Source of the DNA: Xiphydria camelus
Lineage: Eukaryota > Arthropoda > Insecta > Hymenoptera > Xiphydriidae
Assembly: GCA_963678675.1 (NCBI GenBank)
Contig: OY783192.1
Coordinates: forward strand, 35,123,250-35,187,249
Direction of reading: 5' to 3'
DNA: 64,000 bases
Under the pieces are notes generated by a model. That model saw nothing but the letters and a program-made list of their open reading frames with translations, did not search any database and was not told the DNA's origin. This document shows positions 26,201 through 36,483 of the stretch, piece by piece; the first letter of the stretch is position 1; each line of letters opens with the position of its first letter. The position numbers and the translations under genes are program-made.

Positions 26201-26441
26201 ACAGACGATTCTCGCGACGGCGCGCCCCGCTCCGCCGCCGCGTGAAGGAGCGATCGCTACGAGAATCGGGGTGAACGATATTTTTCTTTCGCGATTTACG
26301 GGGCGCGCCTCGAATCCTTGGTCAACGTGACGGATCTACGTGTGCGGGGAGGAGGGGTAGTCGCCGTGGGAGAGCTTCGAGAGGATAGGGGTGAAAGGGG
26401 AGGCGCCGATGGATCGAAACGACTCGTTTACGAAGTAGGTA
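23230..26441. other. Gene-free stretch with simple repeats
   Basis: No supported coding exon or transposon terminus. It contains a 16-base C run at 25477-25492 and a GTAC/TATA-rich stretch near 25780-25865. Open frames overlap on several frames and are Arg/Ser/Pro-rich, so I treat them as chance. Confidence 0.5.
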
Positions 26442-26472
26442 TGTGGCGAAGAGGATGTGGTCGCCATCTAAT
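26442..26472 (+). repeat. LTR-like repeat, copy A (5' end fragment only)
   Basis: 31 bp matching the first bases of the full repeat at 29384 with one visible difference (TGTGGCGAAGAGGATGTGG), then diverging abruptly after CATCTAAT. It has the same orientation as copy B, 2.9 kb away. Confidence 0.7.
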
Positions 26473-27397
26473 GTTGGCACGTATTGTTTTCACAAATTAT
26501 TTAAATCATAGAACAAGCAAAATAAATAAAGTTATCAATAAATAAATAACGTTATCAAAGTGGAGCAGTTGATTTACCTAACATAAGAATAACAATGTTT
26601 TAAGTTTATTCGTCCAAACCAAGCAGGTAAATCATACTTTCTGCTTTTTACCAGAGTAATTGAATGCGATCGAACGGTATGCCAGTGATAACAAGTGACT
26701 TCTTCGGATGAAATTTATTATACTGTTATCAGATCAACAGTTTTCTACCATCGTTTAAGCAGAAATGTTGTCCGGTCTGCCGTGTGATAGAATTTCATTG
26801 GGAGCATCAAATACTTTCCAAAATTATTAGAGTAGTATTTATTTTGGACGGTATTGATTCGTTGTTATTTAATTTTAATAAACATTTAATGTTTTTATGA
26901 CGAAAACCACGCCAGCTAGTCGTTAAACGCTTAAAATTATACAGTGAATTAAAAAAACTTTATGGTATCCAGAATTTTTTGGTGCATTTATGAATTAGTG
27001 ACACATGGCACAATCAACAGCCAATACTGAATACGCTGACGATAGATTCGTCGATGCGTTCACTCGGATCAGAATAACTCTAGTTACTTATAACAGCCTA
27101 CCTACCTATCACCTATTACGGATTATAATGATTAGATTACGCGATTTTTAGATTATAATCTGTTCCTAAAATGAATTGATAACATCAAAATAATGTGACT
27201 AATGGATTCATGCTTACGATAAAGTATATGAATCTGAAAGGCAATTGTCAGCATTGTACGTTATGAAACAATAAAATGGATGTATATAGATTGTAATTTA
27301 TTTTCTCTGAACAGATTGCAGTAAAGCGTAATATCGTATAGTATAGGTGTATTTATATGTCATAATATGAATATGGTAAAACATTTCAAAACTTTTA

Positions 27398-27522
27398 GGG
27401 CCGGTTTTACAAACACGGTATACACGCGGTATAGCGCTATACTGGGAAAACCAGCATGAAGCCTTATGGTTATTCTCAGAATAGTGCTATACCGCGTTTA
27501 TATATGTTTGTAAAACCGGTCC
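27398..27522. mobile_element. Harbinger-like MITE with TTA target duplication
   Basis: A 125-bp element with terminal inverted repeats GGGCCGGTTTTACAAACA and its near-complement at the right end. TTA flanks both sides (27395-27397, 27523-27525), fitting the three-base TWA target of PIF/Harbinger. The interior also pairs partly (GGTATAGCGC against GTGCTATACC). Non-coding. Confidence 0.8.
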
Positions 27523-27670
27523 TTAGTCCATTGTTTACATATTCTATGTAAGCGATTTCATCTCAAAATATGAAAACATAAACGTAGCATAAGATCTATA
27601 TGAAACACTTTTCTAATAATACCTATGACACTTCTCGTGTGCAGATCAAGGGAAGTTATACTTCTCGACG

Positions 27671-28000
27671 ATGTCAGCGCGAAGATTCTTCTCAGAATTA
27701 TTTGGGGACAAAAATCAAATAGAAATATCGACCGACTATGATGACAGGAGACGACGCATGTCATTTCAAATTCAGGATGCTTCAGGCAAAGGAATAAGTC
27801 TAGATGCGAAATACAGCAGAATACATTTGCACCGCAAGAATGCAAAAAAGATACGAAAGAGGGGAAGAAAGCAGAATCTAGAAGCAATAACAAAAAAGTC
27901 GAAAGAAATTAGGAAGTTAAGCACGACTTGGACTAAAAAGGTGATTTGTCATGATTACTATATAATATATAATCAGCTGATCACTCATGATGAGATGTAA
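27671..28000 (+). CDS. Unrecognised Lys/Arg-rich open frame, 109 codons
   Basis: I do not recognise this frame. It starts MSARRFFSELFGDKN and becomes very basic in the second half (HRKNAKKIRKRGRKQN). Its composition is unlike the Arg/Ser/Pro-rich chance frames of the GC-rich DNA, because it sits in the AT-rich block. No signal peptide, membrane segment or known motif is seen. It could be a remnant of a transposon protein or a chance A-rich frame; I favour one of these over a host gene. Confidence 0.18.
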   Translation: MSARRFFSELFGDKNQIEISTDYDDRRRRMSFQIQDASGKGISLDAKYSRIHLHRKNAKKIRKRGRKQNLEAITKKSKEIRKLSTTWTKKVICHDYYIIYNQLITHDEM

Positions 28001-28640
28001 GAGAGTCACGAATACCGTTATACCTACAAAAGCGTGAAATTGTGTAAATACATGAAGAGCATTCTATTTTCTCTATATATTGTTAAGCAATCAATGTATA
28101 TCGAATGACCCATATGCATAAGAAGTAAGTGTGAATGAAAGCCTTTGTAACACGAGCTTAGGAATGAGCTTAAACGCGAGGCGTAGGTTCGTGCCATTCA
28201 TTGGCGCGTCAGTATGTTATAAGAAATATTATACTTCATCTATATAGTAATAACTATAAGTTCATCTTTATGAATTACTTTGATTTATTAAAGAGAAGGG
28301 TATAAAATCTAGAATCTTTATATTTATAATTACACGAATTATATATACTGTATGTACAATGTGGTTAGCGAAACGCAAAGAGAAGGACGTATCGTCTGAT
28401 TAGGAAAAAAATAACTGAGGTGAAATGTTTTCGTAGTTCATTTCATTTTAGATTAATTCAGTGATTCAGTTCGACTTTCACTTTCATCTAACACTATTTG
28501 TTAATTACTAGTTACGTTCACTTTCAATTACAGAATCGTCAAACGAACTGTACGTACTTTTAAGGCCGAATTTGCCCGCAAGAATAATTTTAACGAGCCA
28601 TTACCAAGAAAGCTCGGTAACGAAGTATATATTATGCACT

Positions 28641-28720
28641 GCGCATCAGTATAGACTTTTTACAAAATATCTCGAGTAATTTATATTCATGAACAAGGTT
28701 TACAAAAACTATCGAAAACT
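28641..28720 (+). repeat. 80-bp dispersed repeat, unit 1
   Basis: Shares GACTTTTTAC, AAATATCTCGA and GAACAAG, in order and spacing, with 28940-29020. The two units are diverged and lie about 300 bp apart in the same orientation. Confidence 0.65.
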
Positions 28721-28939
28721 ATGAATCCTCACTGAGAAATCTCGTAGTCCCGACAACGAAGTAACGTAAAACCTGTCCATAATGCTCATTTATGGAAAGA
28801 TTGCTAGTATGACAATCGGATAATATTGGCCTACAAGGCATAAACGCACCGCGTGTGTGACTATATTGGATCGTCCCAACTTCGGTTCTTATCACCATGA
28901 GGAACCGAAATGGTGATGGAAAAATATGAGAAGAGCATT

Positions 28940-29020
28940 GCACATCAGTAAAGACTTTTTACCAAATATCTCGAACGATTCGTACTTACGAACAAGTTGT
29001 ACGATAACTACCAGAATTCG
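28940..29020 (+). repeat. 80-bp dispersed repeat, unit 2
   Basis: Diverged partner of 28641-28720 (GCACATCAGTAAAGACTTTT at its start). Likely a local duplication or sub-terminal repeat of an unidentified AT-rich element. Confidence 0.65.
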
Positions 29021-29383
29021 CATTGTCGTTAATGTAACAGTTGCACGGGACATACGTCTAGAAGGCAAAACTTTGCTCGACAAACTGGACAGGTGCATCT
29101 CGAAGAGAGCAGGAGTCCACGAGACTCAAAACTATCAACCGACTCGTATTACATGTTTATCAATCGATATAAATATAACGAAATCCCTAGCAAGGATCCT
29201 ATTGAAAGGGAAGCAAAAGTTATTGGCAAATCGGATACCCGGTTCTAAACACTAGGGGAATTCAACTTTGAAGGTCACGGATAGGTTTGTCAGTTGTCTG
29301 TTACATCCTGCGACGGTTGTACAGGCAAAACGTACGCCATCCACACATTAGAAAGCGAAATACCGGCACCCCGTAGATACAAG

Positions 29384-29633
29384 TGTGGCGAAAAGGATGT
29401 GGTCGCCATCTAATCGGCGGAGCGTCTCGTCCCGGAGTCGGCCTGTGGACTCGCCAGTAAGGCTAGGCCGACTCCTGCCTTAGACGCTCTGTGGTCCTCG
29501 GTGAGAAACGGGCAGTTGCGGTCTTATATATCAACTTGCCCGTTGTTGGACTACTAACGAGAAGCCGAGAGCCGTGGAGTCGAGGGTCGGCGCTACCTGG
29601 CGGCACGGCGCCGTAGCGCGACGGGTCGCCACA
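29384..29633 (+). mobile_element. LTR-like repeat, copy B (full length, probable solo LTR)
   Basis: A 250-bp unit starting TGTGGCGA and ending TCGCCACA, so it has TG...CA ends within a short inverted repeat, as LTRs do. It contains a TATA-like CTTATATAT near the middle and a hairpin-forming pair GGAGTCGGCC/GGCCGACTCC. Other copies are at 26442, 36297, 41799, 42376 and 51260. No target-site duplication is visible (ACAAG on the left, GGTAT on the right), so the LTR identity is an inference from termini, size and TATA box. A SINE or MITE origin is possible. Confidence 0.6.
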
Positions 29634-32600
29634 GGTATACCCCGAACGAATACAGCCATACGTCGGGGCTCGCGCCTAAACGGTACACGCGCATCTACGC
29701 GTGCGGAGCTTTCATTAATATGATGTTTCATCCGATTCGCGATCGATGGAGCGCGCCGAACACGTTCCTGGGGAACTCCGTGCCTGCTGTACCGCCGCTC
29801 TCGCGTGGGAGTGCGTATCGGTGTAGCCACGCGCGGAACGTGAAATTAGACGAGTAGGACGCGAACTCGCGACGATGGTAGTCTCGAGTTTCCAAAGTTG
29901 GCCGGCGCGCGCGGACAGCCCGGTAAGTAGCTCCCGATCGCATTGACGGCGGGGCAAGCTGGTTCCAGGCTTCGGTCAACGGGGTCGCGTTTCGGTCGGC
30001 CTCGGCGCGGTCCCGATCGACTTGTACGGAAATAGCTGAGCACGTGGATATAATCTTGAACGTCTCGGGTTGCTTCAGGGAAGTTCGTCGGGATCCTCTT
30101 CGAGGGGGGTGTTTCTATGGCGAAGTTGGTTTCTTTCCGCCTAAGCTTGTAAAGGGTCGTCGAAAGTTTAACGAGGTTTACAGGTACAAAGCTTCTCGAA
30201 TCTTCACAGAGAGAGAAGACGAAGTTCTAATCTTCCACCCTGCCGTGCGTAGGTGGTGTACATCGTTAATCAGAGATCGAGATTCGTATATATACACGTG
30301 TATATATGTCTTTTTTGGTAAATATTTTCATTTCCACAAATCAAATTTCAAGAGAGATTCTCTCGTTCCGACGCGAGGATGACGACGCAAGGGGTAGGTT
30401 TAATGCTCAAAGGGTATTCCGCCAGGGAGGACGGCATATAATTAATTAGAGCACACGGGTTAAAGAGAGAGAGAGAGAGATAGGGAGAAGGGGGCGGCGT
30501 TAGAAGGCAAACAAGGAGAGGAAGTGGAAGAGAGAAGTTTGAGAACTCGGCCGGAGCAGGGGTTGCGCACGCCGTAGTGGTCGAGGGGTTTCTCGTTATT
30601 GTCGCTAATGTCGTCGTATCGCGAGCCATATCCCGGAAGCCTCCTCCTAACGCAACCCGTTAAGCCCAGATTATCGTGCTAATTCTCGCTTATCCCAATA
30701 AAAGCGCAATAAAAATTCCGCCCGTCCCCCTCCACCCTCTACCCCTCGCGTATCCTCCGTTCTCGCCTCTTCGGCGCGAACGCGGAACGGCACCATGCAA
30801 CGTTTTGTATACGTGTACGTTTATGTACCTATACTTTCCGCGGAGGCGACGTTGCTGGCAAATTCTCCCGGTCTCATGCCCCCCCCCCCCCCGAACTCCT
30901 TGCGGTCTCGTTCTTTCTTCTCCTTGTTTTCCTCCGTCGTAACTTTCTTTTTTCTCTTCTTATCGCGGGAATATTACATTGGCGTGGATTTGCTTCTTGG
31001 CGTGTCACCCTTTCGCTCCTCCCCCTCCTTTTGATCCTCGTCCCCCTTCCTCTCTCGCTTCTATACCCCTTTCAACGAGTCCATTCTTCCTCTCGTCCGT
31101 TCACTCGCGACACGGAAGAGCGTATGCATAAAACGCGTAGACAACGAGCTTCTTTTCAGCGTTTCGCTGGATCTCTCGGTGCTAGGAGTGGTGCTGGTTG
31201 GTGTCTGATCTGCGCTGGATATGGAAAGCAGTCTATTCGTGCTAACGACACTGCGATCCTCATCGTGTCTTCGTTATTTAATCCGAACGTGTTTGAGGAA
31301 GACGCGACGATGATCGCCAGTATTGGCTGGTAAATATTGAATCGAAATACAGCGACATGTGCGTGTGTGTTTCACGTATGCGTGCGTGCTACAATTACGT
31401 AGTCATGGTTACCACCGCAATACCGTCGCGTTGCCAGTTTAAGCCTCGACCACACACACATACACACACGTGAGGTCTCACTGGCTGGCCCCCTTCTTAA
31501 TGGGATCACCGGCGTATATTAAGGGGGGACTTTCCAAATTAAGCAGGTGTAGTAGAGGTGTTGCGGTAAAGGGTGAAAGTCGTATTTAAAAAATGTAAAT
31601 CAAGGAATTTTAGTAAAAATGTTATCTACTCGTTGTAGCGTCTCATCTTTCTTTTACCAAACCCTCTCAAAAAATTTGCATGCGTTACACGATAAGGGAA
31701 CTCGACCACCTCAAAACGACCCTTGCGTTTGCATACGAAATTGAACGGGGAAGCTTATACGCATACGCGTATACACAAGAGCTACTCGCGATGTGTCAAA
31801 TAACCCTATGCGTCAAATAACTCCGGCCTCCTCTGCATACGTTTCGGAATAATAATTATATTAATTATCTTCCCCCATCATTTACCGGTCCCACGTCTTC
31901 CTCGTTCATTGATCGACGTCCCGACCGGCGTTACGAATTAATGAACAATACGTTATTCGAACAAATTTCTAAGTGGATTGTGGATTTCTTCTTGAAATTT
32001 GCTACATTTCCGATTAAGGAAAGATGTAAAGGCACCGTGCGGAAAAATGAGGAAAAGCTTCTAAGGAGTGAGAAAGAGTTATTGAAGTTGCCGACGGTTG
32101 TAGCTGAAAAGAGGCACTCTCGCTTATTTTGTCAGGGAAGCGGAGTGTGCTCGGATTTAATTAACTGCGGGGGTGACAGTTAATCTTCTACTTTCTCATC
32201 GCAATTTTATACGCCGTGGCAACCAGTCGCACCTCCGCGAGAAAAGTTAAATAACTTCGGCAACTCGCAATGAAAGCAATGAAAACAGTAGATGCATTTT
32301 CAGCGACATTTTGACAATAGACTATGGATCGAAACGTCATTGCTCTTATCAAAATTAATCGCGAAGAAATGGACAGACATTGCTAAATAATGGAGAAGGG
32401 TAGCTACCTCAGCGGCCAATGGTTAAATGGCAAAATGCATTCGTAATACGATTCAGCCCGAGATGTGGGTCGTCGTCCGGAAACCCTGGCAAACCCTTTT
32501 TCATTAATCATGATTCGTGATAATTGAATAAATGAATTATTGTTCACGTCTTAGTGTAAATGAGATAAATTAGATATATACTCGATGACAATTACGAAGG

Positions 32601-35600
32601 TATGGAATGAGGAGTGACTGAAGTTACTCAGAATTACAATATTAAATTCCAGCTACAAATAATTTTGGATTAAATTCTATTAGGTACTGCGATTGAGCGG
32701 CGTTAATTTATCGTTATCTGATTCGTGTTGGTCGTTTTAACGGATTTCCAAAGCCAAACATACTTCAAAGATACATATTTTCTTCTCGCGAACTCGACGT
32801 TTTCAATTATCTGCGCTTTTTCCATCGGTTTTCTCTTCTGTTTGTTTATTTACTCACAACTCGAACGTCCGTACAAGTGAGCAAATAATGTGCCGCGCGT
32901 GCGGGCTGTTTGCAGTTTTCCAAGCTGAAGGCTATGGTCGTTGAACCGGTCGTCGATTCTCTTCCACCCACACGATATTCGAAGTGGTCGATGTTCCGCA
33001 CGACCTCGACAATGGCGAGGCCAGGCAGCTTTTCTCGAGTCAACATATTGCTATTGCGAATCCTTCCCCGAAAATATTAAAGGCTCGAGGGTGAATGTTC
33101 GCGTTATATCGAGCTCCGAGGAGAAACAAATTGGAGAATGTTTCCGAAGGGTGGAACGAGTCGTTGGTATTTTTCGCGTTTCGTTTTCCCATTTTTTCAA
33201 TTTCCTTTTTTCGAGTTCCGGATCAGCTCATCTGTCAAAATCATACATTCGTTTCTCTCGTAAATTTTTTTTCGATCGTTTTTATTAAAAATTTATAATT
33301 CTACTTAATTTAAGCAGTATGAATAAAGGAATATTTCAATTTCGACGTCAGTCTATGACAATTTGTCAAAGATTGAAATAATAATTAAATTTCCTCGGAT
33401 AAATGCGCAACTCGGAATAGTTTCCTCTGATAAATGATTAAACTACAGAGAAGCACTGCTCGTGGAAAGGAGCGAGCTACACTAATGATGTAAGGAAGGG
33501 AGAGGGTCTCAGCAAATATAGGGGAGAGTGGCCTAATATGATCCCTATGGACAAAATGTTCCCCTGCGGTTATATCGATACGGCCGCTGGCGCAATTTAG
33601 TTGCTTCCGAGTGAATTATGTGTATCAGAGTGGAAAGAGTCGATACGTGCCCCCAATCGCGCCGGTACAAACAGTAATTTAGCGAGTTACCGAAGGAAAA
33701 AAATAATCTTCGGAGTGCTCTCGATTTCTGAGGAAAACATATGTACTGCAATTGTGTGCATATATTATAAATACGTAAGTGATTAATTGATTATGGACTA
33801 TGGAAATAAAACAACCACACTAGAATAATAGTACACGTTGACCCCTAACAGCTGAAATATCTTCAAACTCTTACTTTTGAAAAAAATATTAAAGATTCAA
33901 GTAAACGTTAATGTTCTTAAGCTGATGAAATAATATTATAAATATATTTTAATCCAAGCGTAGAACTCCAAAACGATCGCCGACGAAAGCAAATCATTAT
34001 CGTATCACAATGTCGTGTCACCCCCCTCATCTGGACGAACCATTATATCATCTCGCCCCCCTCCCACCACCATTCCGTTCCGGCCAGGAAAATAAATTAC
34101 ATCATTATCACGAACAAAAACACCGTTGCCACCCGACACGCTACTCGCAATTAAAAAGTGTCAACTCGTTGACCGGACCTCGCGCGAGGATGCTGCATGA
34201 ATTCGACTCGTATTAATCCCCACAGTCTCTCCGACAAAATAGTCGTATACGGGCATCGCGCGAGGAAACACACAGCGCCGGGAATGCAGCCCAACAACAA
34301 AGAACCACCCCTGACTCTCCCGGCCAGGTTTAACTGGTCCAGCAAGATGGAGCGTCCGCCAGATTCGCGACGCGCCCCGACGGTAACAGACGCTTTCCAC
34401 CCCGTCCTTCCGGAACGACTCGGCGTTTCAAAAGCCCCCTTCGCAATCCTCCCCCTCTCCGCTACCATTGCGAGACAATTACCTGGGTTTAGCGCCGAAT
34501 TTTAATCGCCCTCTTATGCAAATTTCGAGGCGTAACGCGCGCTTTCAAATTCCTTTTACCGCGCCAGTTCGAAACAATGAGCAGCGGGAGACGGAAGTAA
34601 ACGGAGAGAGAAATACGTATATATATTTATGTGGATAGACGTCGGCGCCTATAGTATCGAAGTAGATGCCTCTAGGAAGAATTTTCTCGAGATCCTCGCG
34701 GAGGGGTTGGCTTCCGCGGCGATCGAAAGCCACACCGCGCGGAGTTAATTACACGTCGACGACGGCATTGCCGTCCCAGCGACCTAGAGCAACGTTGCGA
34801 CAAGCCGCGGCAAGTGAAAGAGATTGATTTTAGAACCCGAAAAATGACAGATGGGGGAATTACCCTTCCGGGCGGGCCACCTCGTCGGCTAGGTCGTCTT
34901 GCAAATGAATATCGTGACTCGTGCTACTGGGGTGCACGTGAATCGATCGGTTGAGTCAAAATAGGGAGTTAACTTATTTATTAGGATGGAGCTAGAATTT
35001 ATTAAGTGACGGCACTCTGGATTCCCAACCCCCGAAAAGATAGGAAACGACTATCCTCGATCCATTGGTCGCACGACCGCCTGGTGGTCACTCTGGCGCG
35101 AAGCTGGATGCTGGAGTCTCATGGATCACGTAGCTTTCCGGAGTGGAGTGTCTCAGAGTGGACTAAGAGTAGTCGTAAAAAGTTCTAGCTTCATCGGTGT
35201 AAAAGTTGCGTAAAATAACTTTTTATTGGGAAGGATTTCAATCGAATCTTTATCATTTTCGAATTCAATGGCTGCAAAAATATAAAAAAATTCATTCCCA
35301 AAGCGATCCAAGCTGCGCCAAGGTACTTCTCGAATCGCGGTCACCGGTTCGTCTTAATTATACGACGTATTTCATTCATTTCACTCTGATACACTGGGTT
35401 TACGGGGCAACCGCTAAATCGCATCAGCAGCATCACTACAATGGCAAGGGATCGGCTTGGCCCGAAGGGATCATTTTAGGCTACCCTCCCCTAGGTGCGA
35501 GACAAACAAGTAGGTATCGCTACCTCGGTCCGGCGGCTTCACTCGGCATGCGATATAGTGCACCCTTGAGACCTGTTTACGTTTATGCCGAAGCTCGGCC

Positions 35601-35653
35601 AGTCGAATGATAAAGTAATTTTACAATCAAGAGAGAGGTATGTGGGTACATAT
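29634..35653. other. Gene-free stretch
   Basis: No supported gene. It holds a GA run near 30464-30480, a 14-base C run at 30879-30892, a CA-rich patch near 31451-31469 and AT-rich parts around 32200-33500. The segment near 33525-33565 starts GGGGAGAGTGGCCTAATATG and looks transposon-like, but no matching second terminus was found. Confidence 0.5.
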
Positions 35654-35885
35654 TAAGGGTTTCTTTCAAAAACAGCACTTGTCAAAAACGTCAATCCTTG
35701 TAGTATTGGTAGTAATGCCTGCTCTGTCGTTATATCTAGCCGTGTAGTGGTGCCTACTCTTTCATTATATTATAATGAAAGAGTAGGCATTGTTACACGG
35801 TTGGATGTAGTGGTGGAGTGGGCATTACTACCAATACTACAGAGATTGACGTTTTTGACAAGTGCTGTTTTTGAAAGAAGCCCTT
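35654..35885. mobile_element. 232-bp foldback element (near-perfect hairpin)
   Basis: The two halves are near-exact reverse complements. The outer arms include TTCAAAAACAGCACTTGTCA and its complement, further in TAGTATTGGTAGTAATGCC, and at the centre TACTCTTTCATTATA with its complement. CATAT flanks both ends (35649-35653, 35886-35890), a candidate 5-bp target duplication. Non-coding. The superfamily is not clear from the ends (AAGGG...CCCTT). Confidence 0.85.
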
Positions 35886-35998
35886 CATATCTAAGATTGT
35901 TCGTTTGGGCGCGAACATACGGTACTCGAAAATTTGATGTGCGCATGCCTAATTCGCTTTGTGGGAGAAGACAGGAGTGGGGGAAGGGATAGTGGGGG

Positions 35999-36024
35999 AA
36001 CGTTGCTCCCTCCCAAAGACGACT
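35999..36024 (+). repeat. Direct repeat AACGTTGCTCCCTCC, copy 1
   Basis: Shares AACGTTGCTCCCTCCCAAAG with 36239-36258, followed by a similar but diverged continuation. The two copies flank about 215 bp that contains a short coiled-coil-like frame. Confidence 0.75.
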
Positions 36025-36149
36025 TGCCAGACCAGTCCAGTTCGGTACCATGCCATTAAATATACGGGTGAAAATTTTAAAAATTCGAAATAAGGCTTTA
36101 ATAACATCCAACAGGGTCCTTCTACAACCTTATCTAACAAGGCTCTTAA

Positions 36150-36302
36150 AAAACGCTTATAGACCTGGAAAGCAAAAACAGAGAGTTGAAGGCGAGGATA
36201 CAGGATCTGGAGGAACAGGCTCTTTTAAGGGAGGTGCCAGAACGTTGCTCCCTCCCAAAGACAACTATTGCTAGACCATTCTTCGGCACGTTGGGCTTCT
36301 AA
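36150..36302 (+). pseudogene. Coiled-coil-like frame fragment abutting an LTR-like repeat
   Basis: This 50-codon stretch reads DLESKNRELKARIQDLEEQ, a clear heptad-like Leu/Glu/Lys pattern, then ALLREVPERCSLPKTT and a TAA. The stop lies in the first bases of repeat copy C. There is no in-frame start: the frame begins after a TAA at 36147. It is best read as a decayed coding fragment of the element that carried the repeat, possibly a Gag-like protein; the protein identity is inferred only from composition. Confidence 0.35.
36239..36264 (+). repeat. Direct repeat AACGTTGCTCCCTCC, copy 2
   Basis: Second copy of the 35999 repeat, lying inside the coiled-coil-like frame (ERCSLPKTT). Confidence 0.75.
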
Positions 36303-36483
36303 TCGGCGGAGCGTTTCTCCTGCGTTTAAACGCTCCGTGACTCCTCCGTAAGAGACGGGGCTCTTATATACCTGTACCGTGTTGTCGGACACTACCGAGA
36401 GCCGAGAGCCGTGGGCCGGGAGCTGCGAGTCGAGGGTCAGCGCCATCTGGCGGCAGACCGCCGTAGCGTGACGGGTCGCCACA
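36297..36483 (+). mobile_element. LTR-like repeat, copy C (5' truncated, internally deleted)
   Basis: 187 bp matching copies B and F from TAATCGGCGGAGCG to the CGCCACA end. It has the TATA segment CTTATATACC but lacks the first ~27 bp and an internal segment including the GGAGTCGGCC hairpin arm. The CTCF-like site is intact at 36440-36453. Confidence 0.65.
36440..36453 (-). promoter_or_regulatory. CTCF-like core motif in repeat copy C
   Basis: On the minus strand this reads CCGCCAGATGGCGC, one base from the CTCF core CCASYAGRKGGCRC. The homologous positions in copies B (29590-29603), D (41829-41843) and F (51481-51494) carry the same motif or a close variant. Confidence 0.35.

Larger units (their letters stand above)
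26473..29383. other. AT-rich 2.9-kb block between repeat copies A and B
   Basis: Clearly more AT-rich than the GC-rich DNA on both sides. It contains a Harbinger-like MITE, a Lys-rich 109-codon open frame and a diverged 80-bp repeat pair, listed separately. No gag-pol-type coding sequence was recognised, so this does not look like a normal LTR-retrotransposon interior. Confidence 0.5.

Noticed and set aside
33525..33790. Transposon-like start GGGGAGAGTGGCCTAATATG
   Set aside because: No matching second terminus or target duplication found.
35206..35610. 134-codon plus-strand open frame
   Set aside because: Less biased than others, but no motif, no homology I recognise and no splice context.
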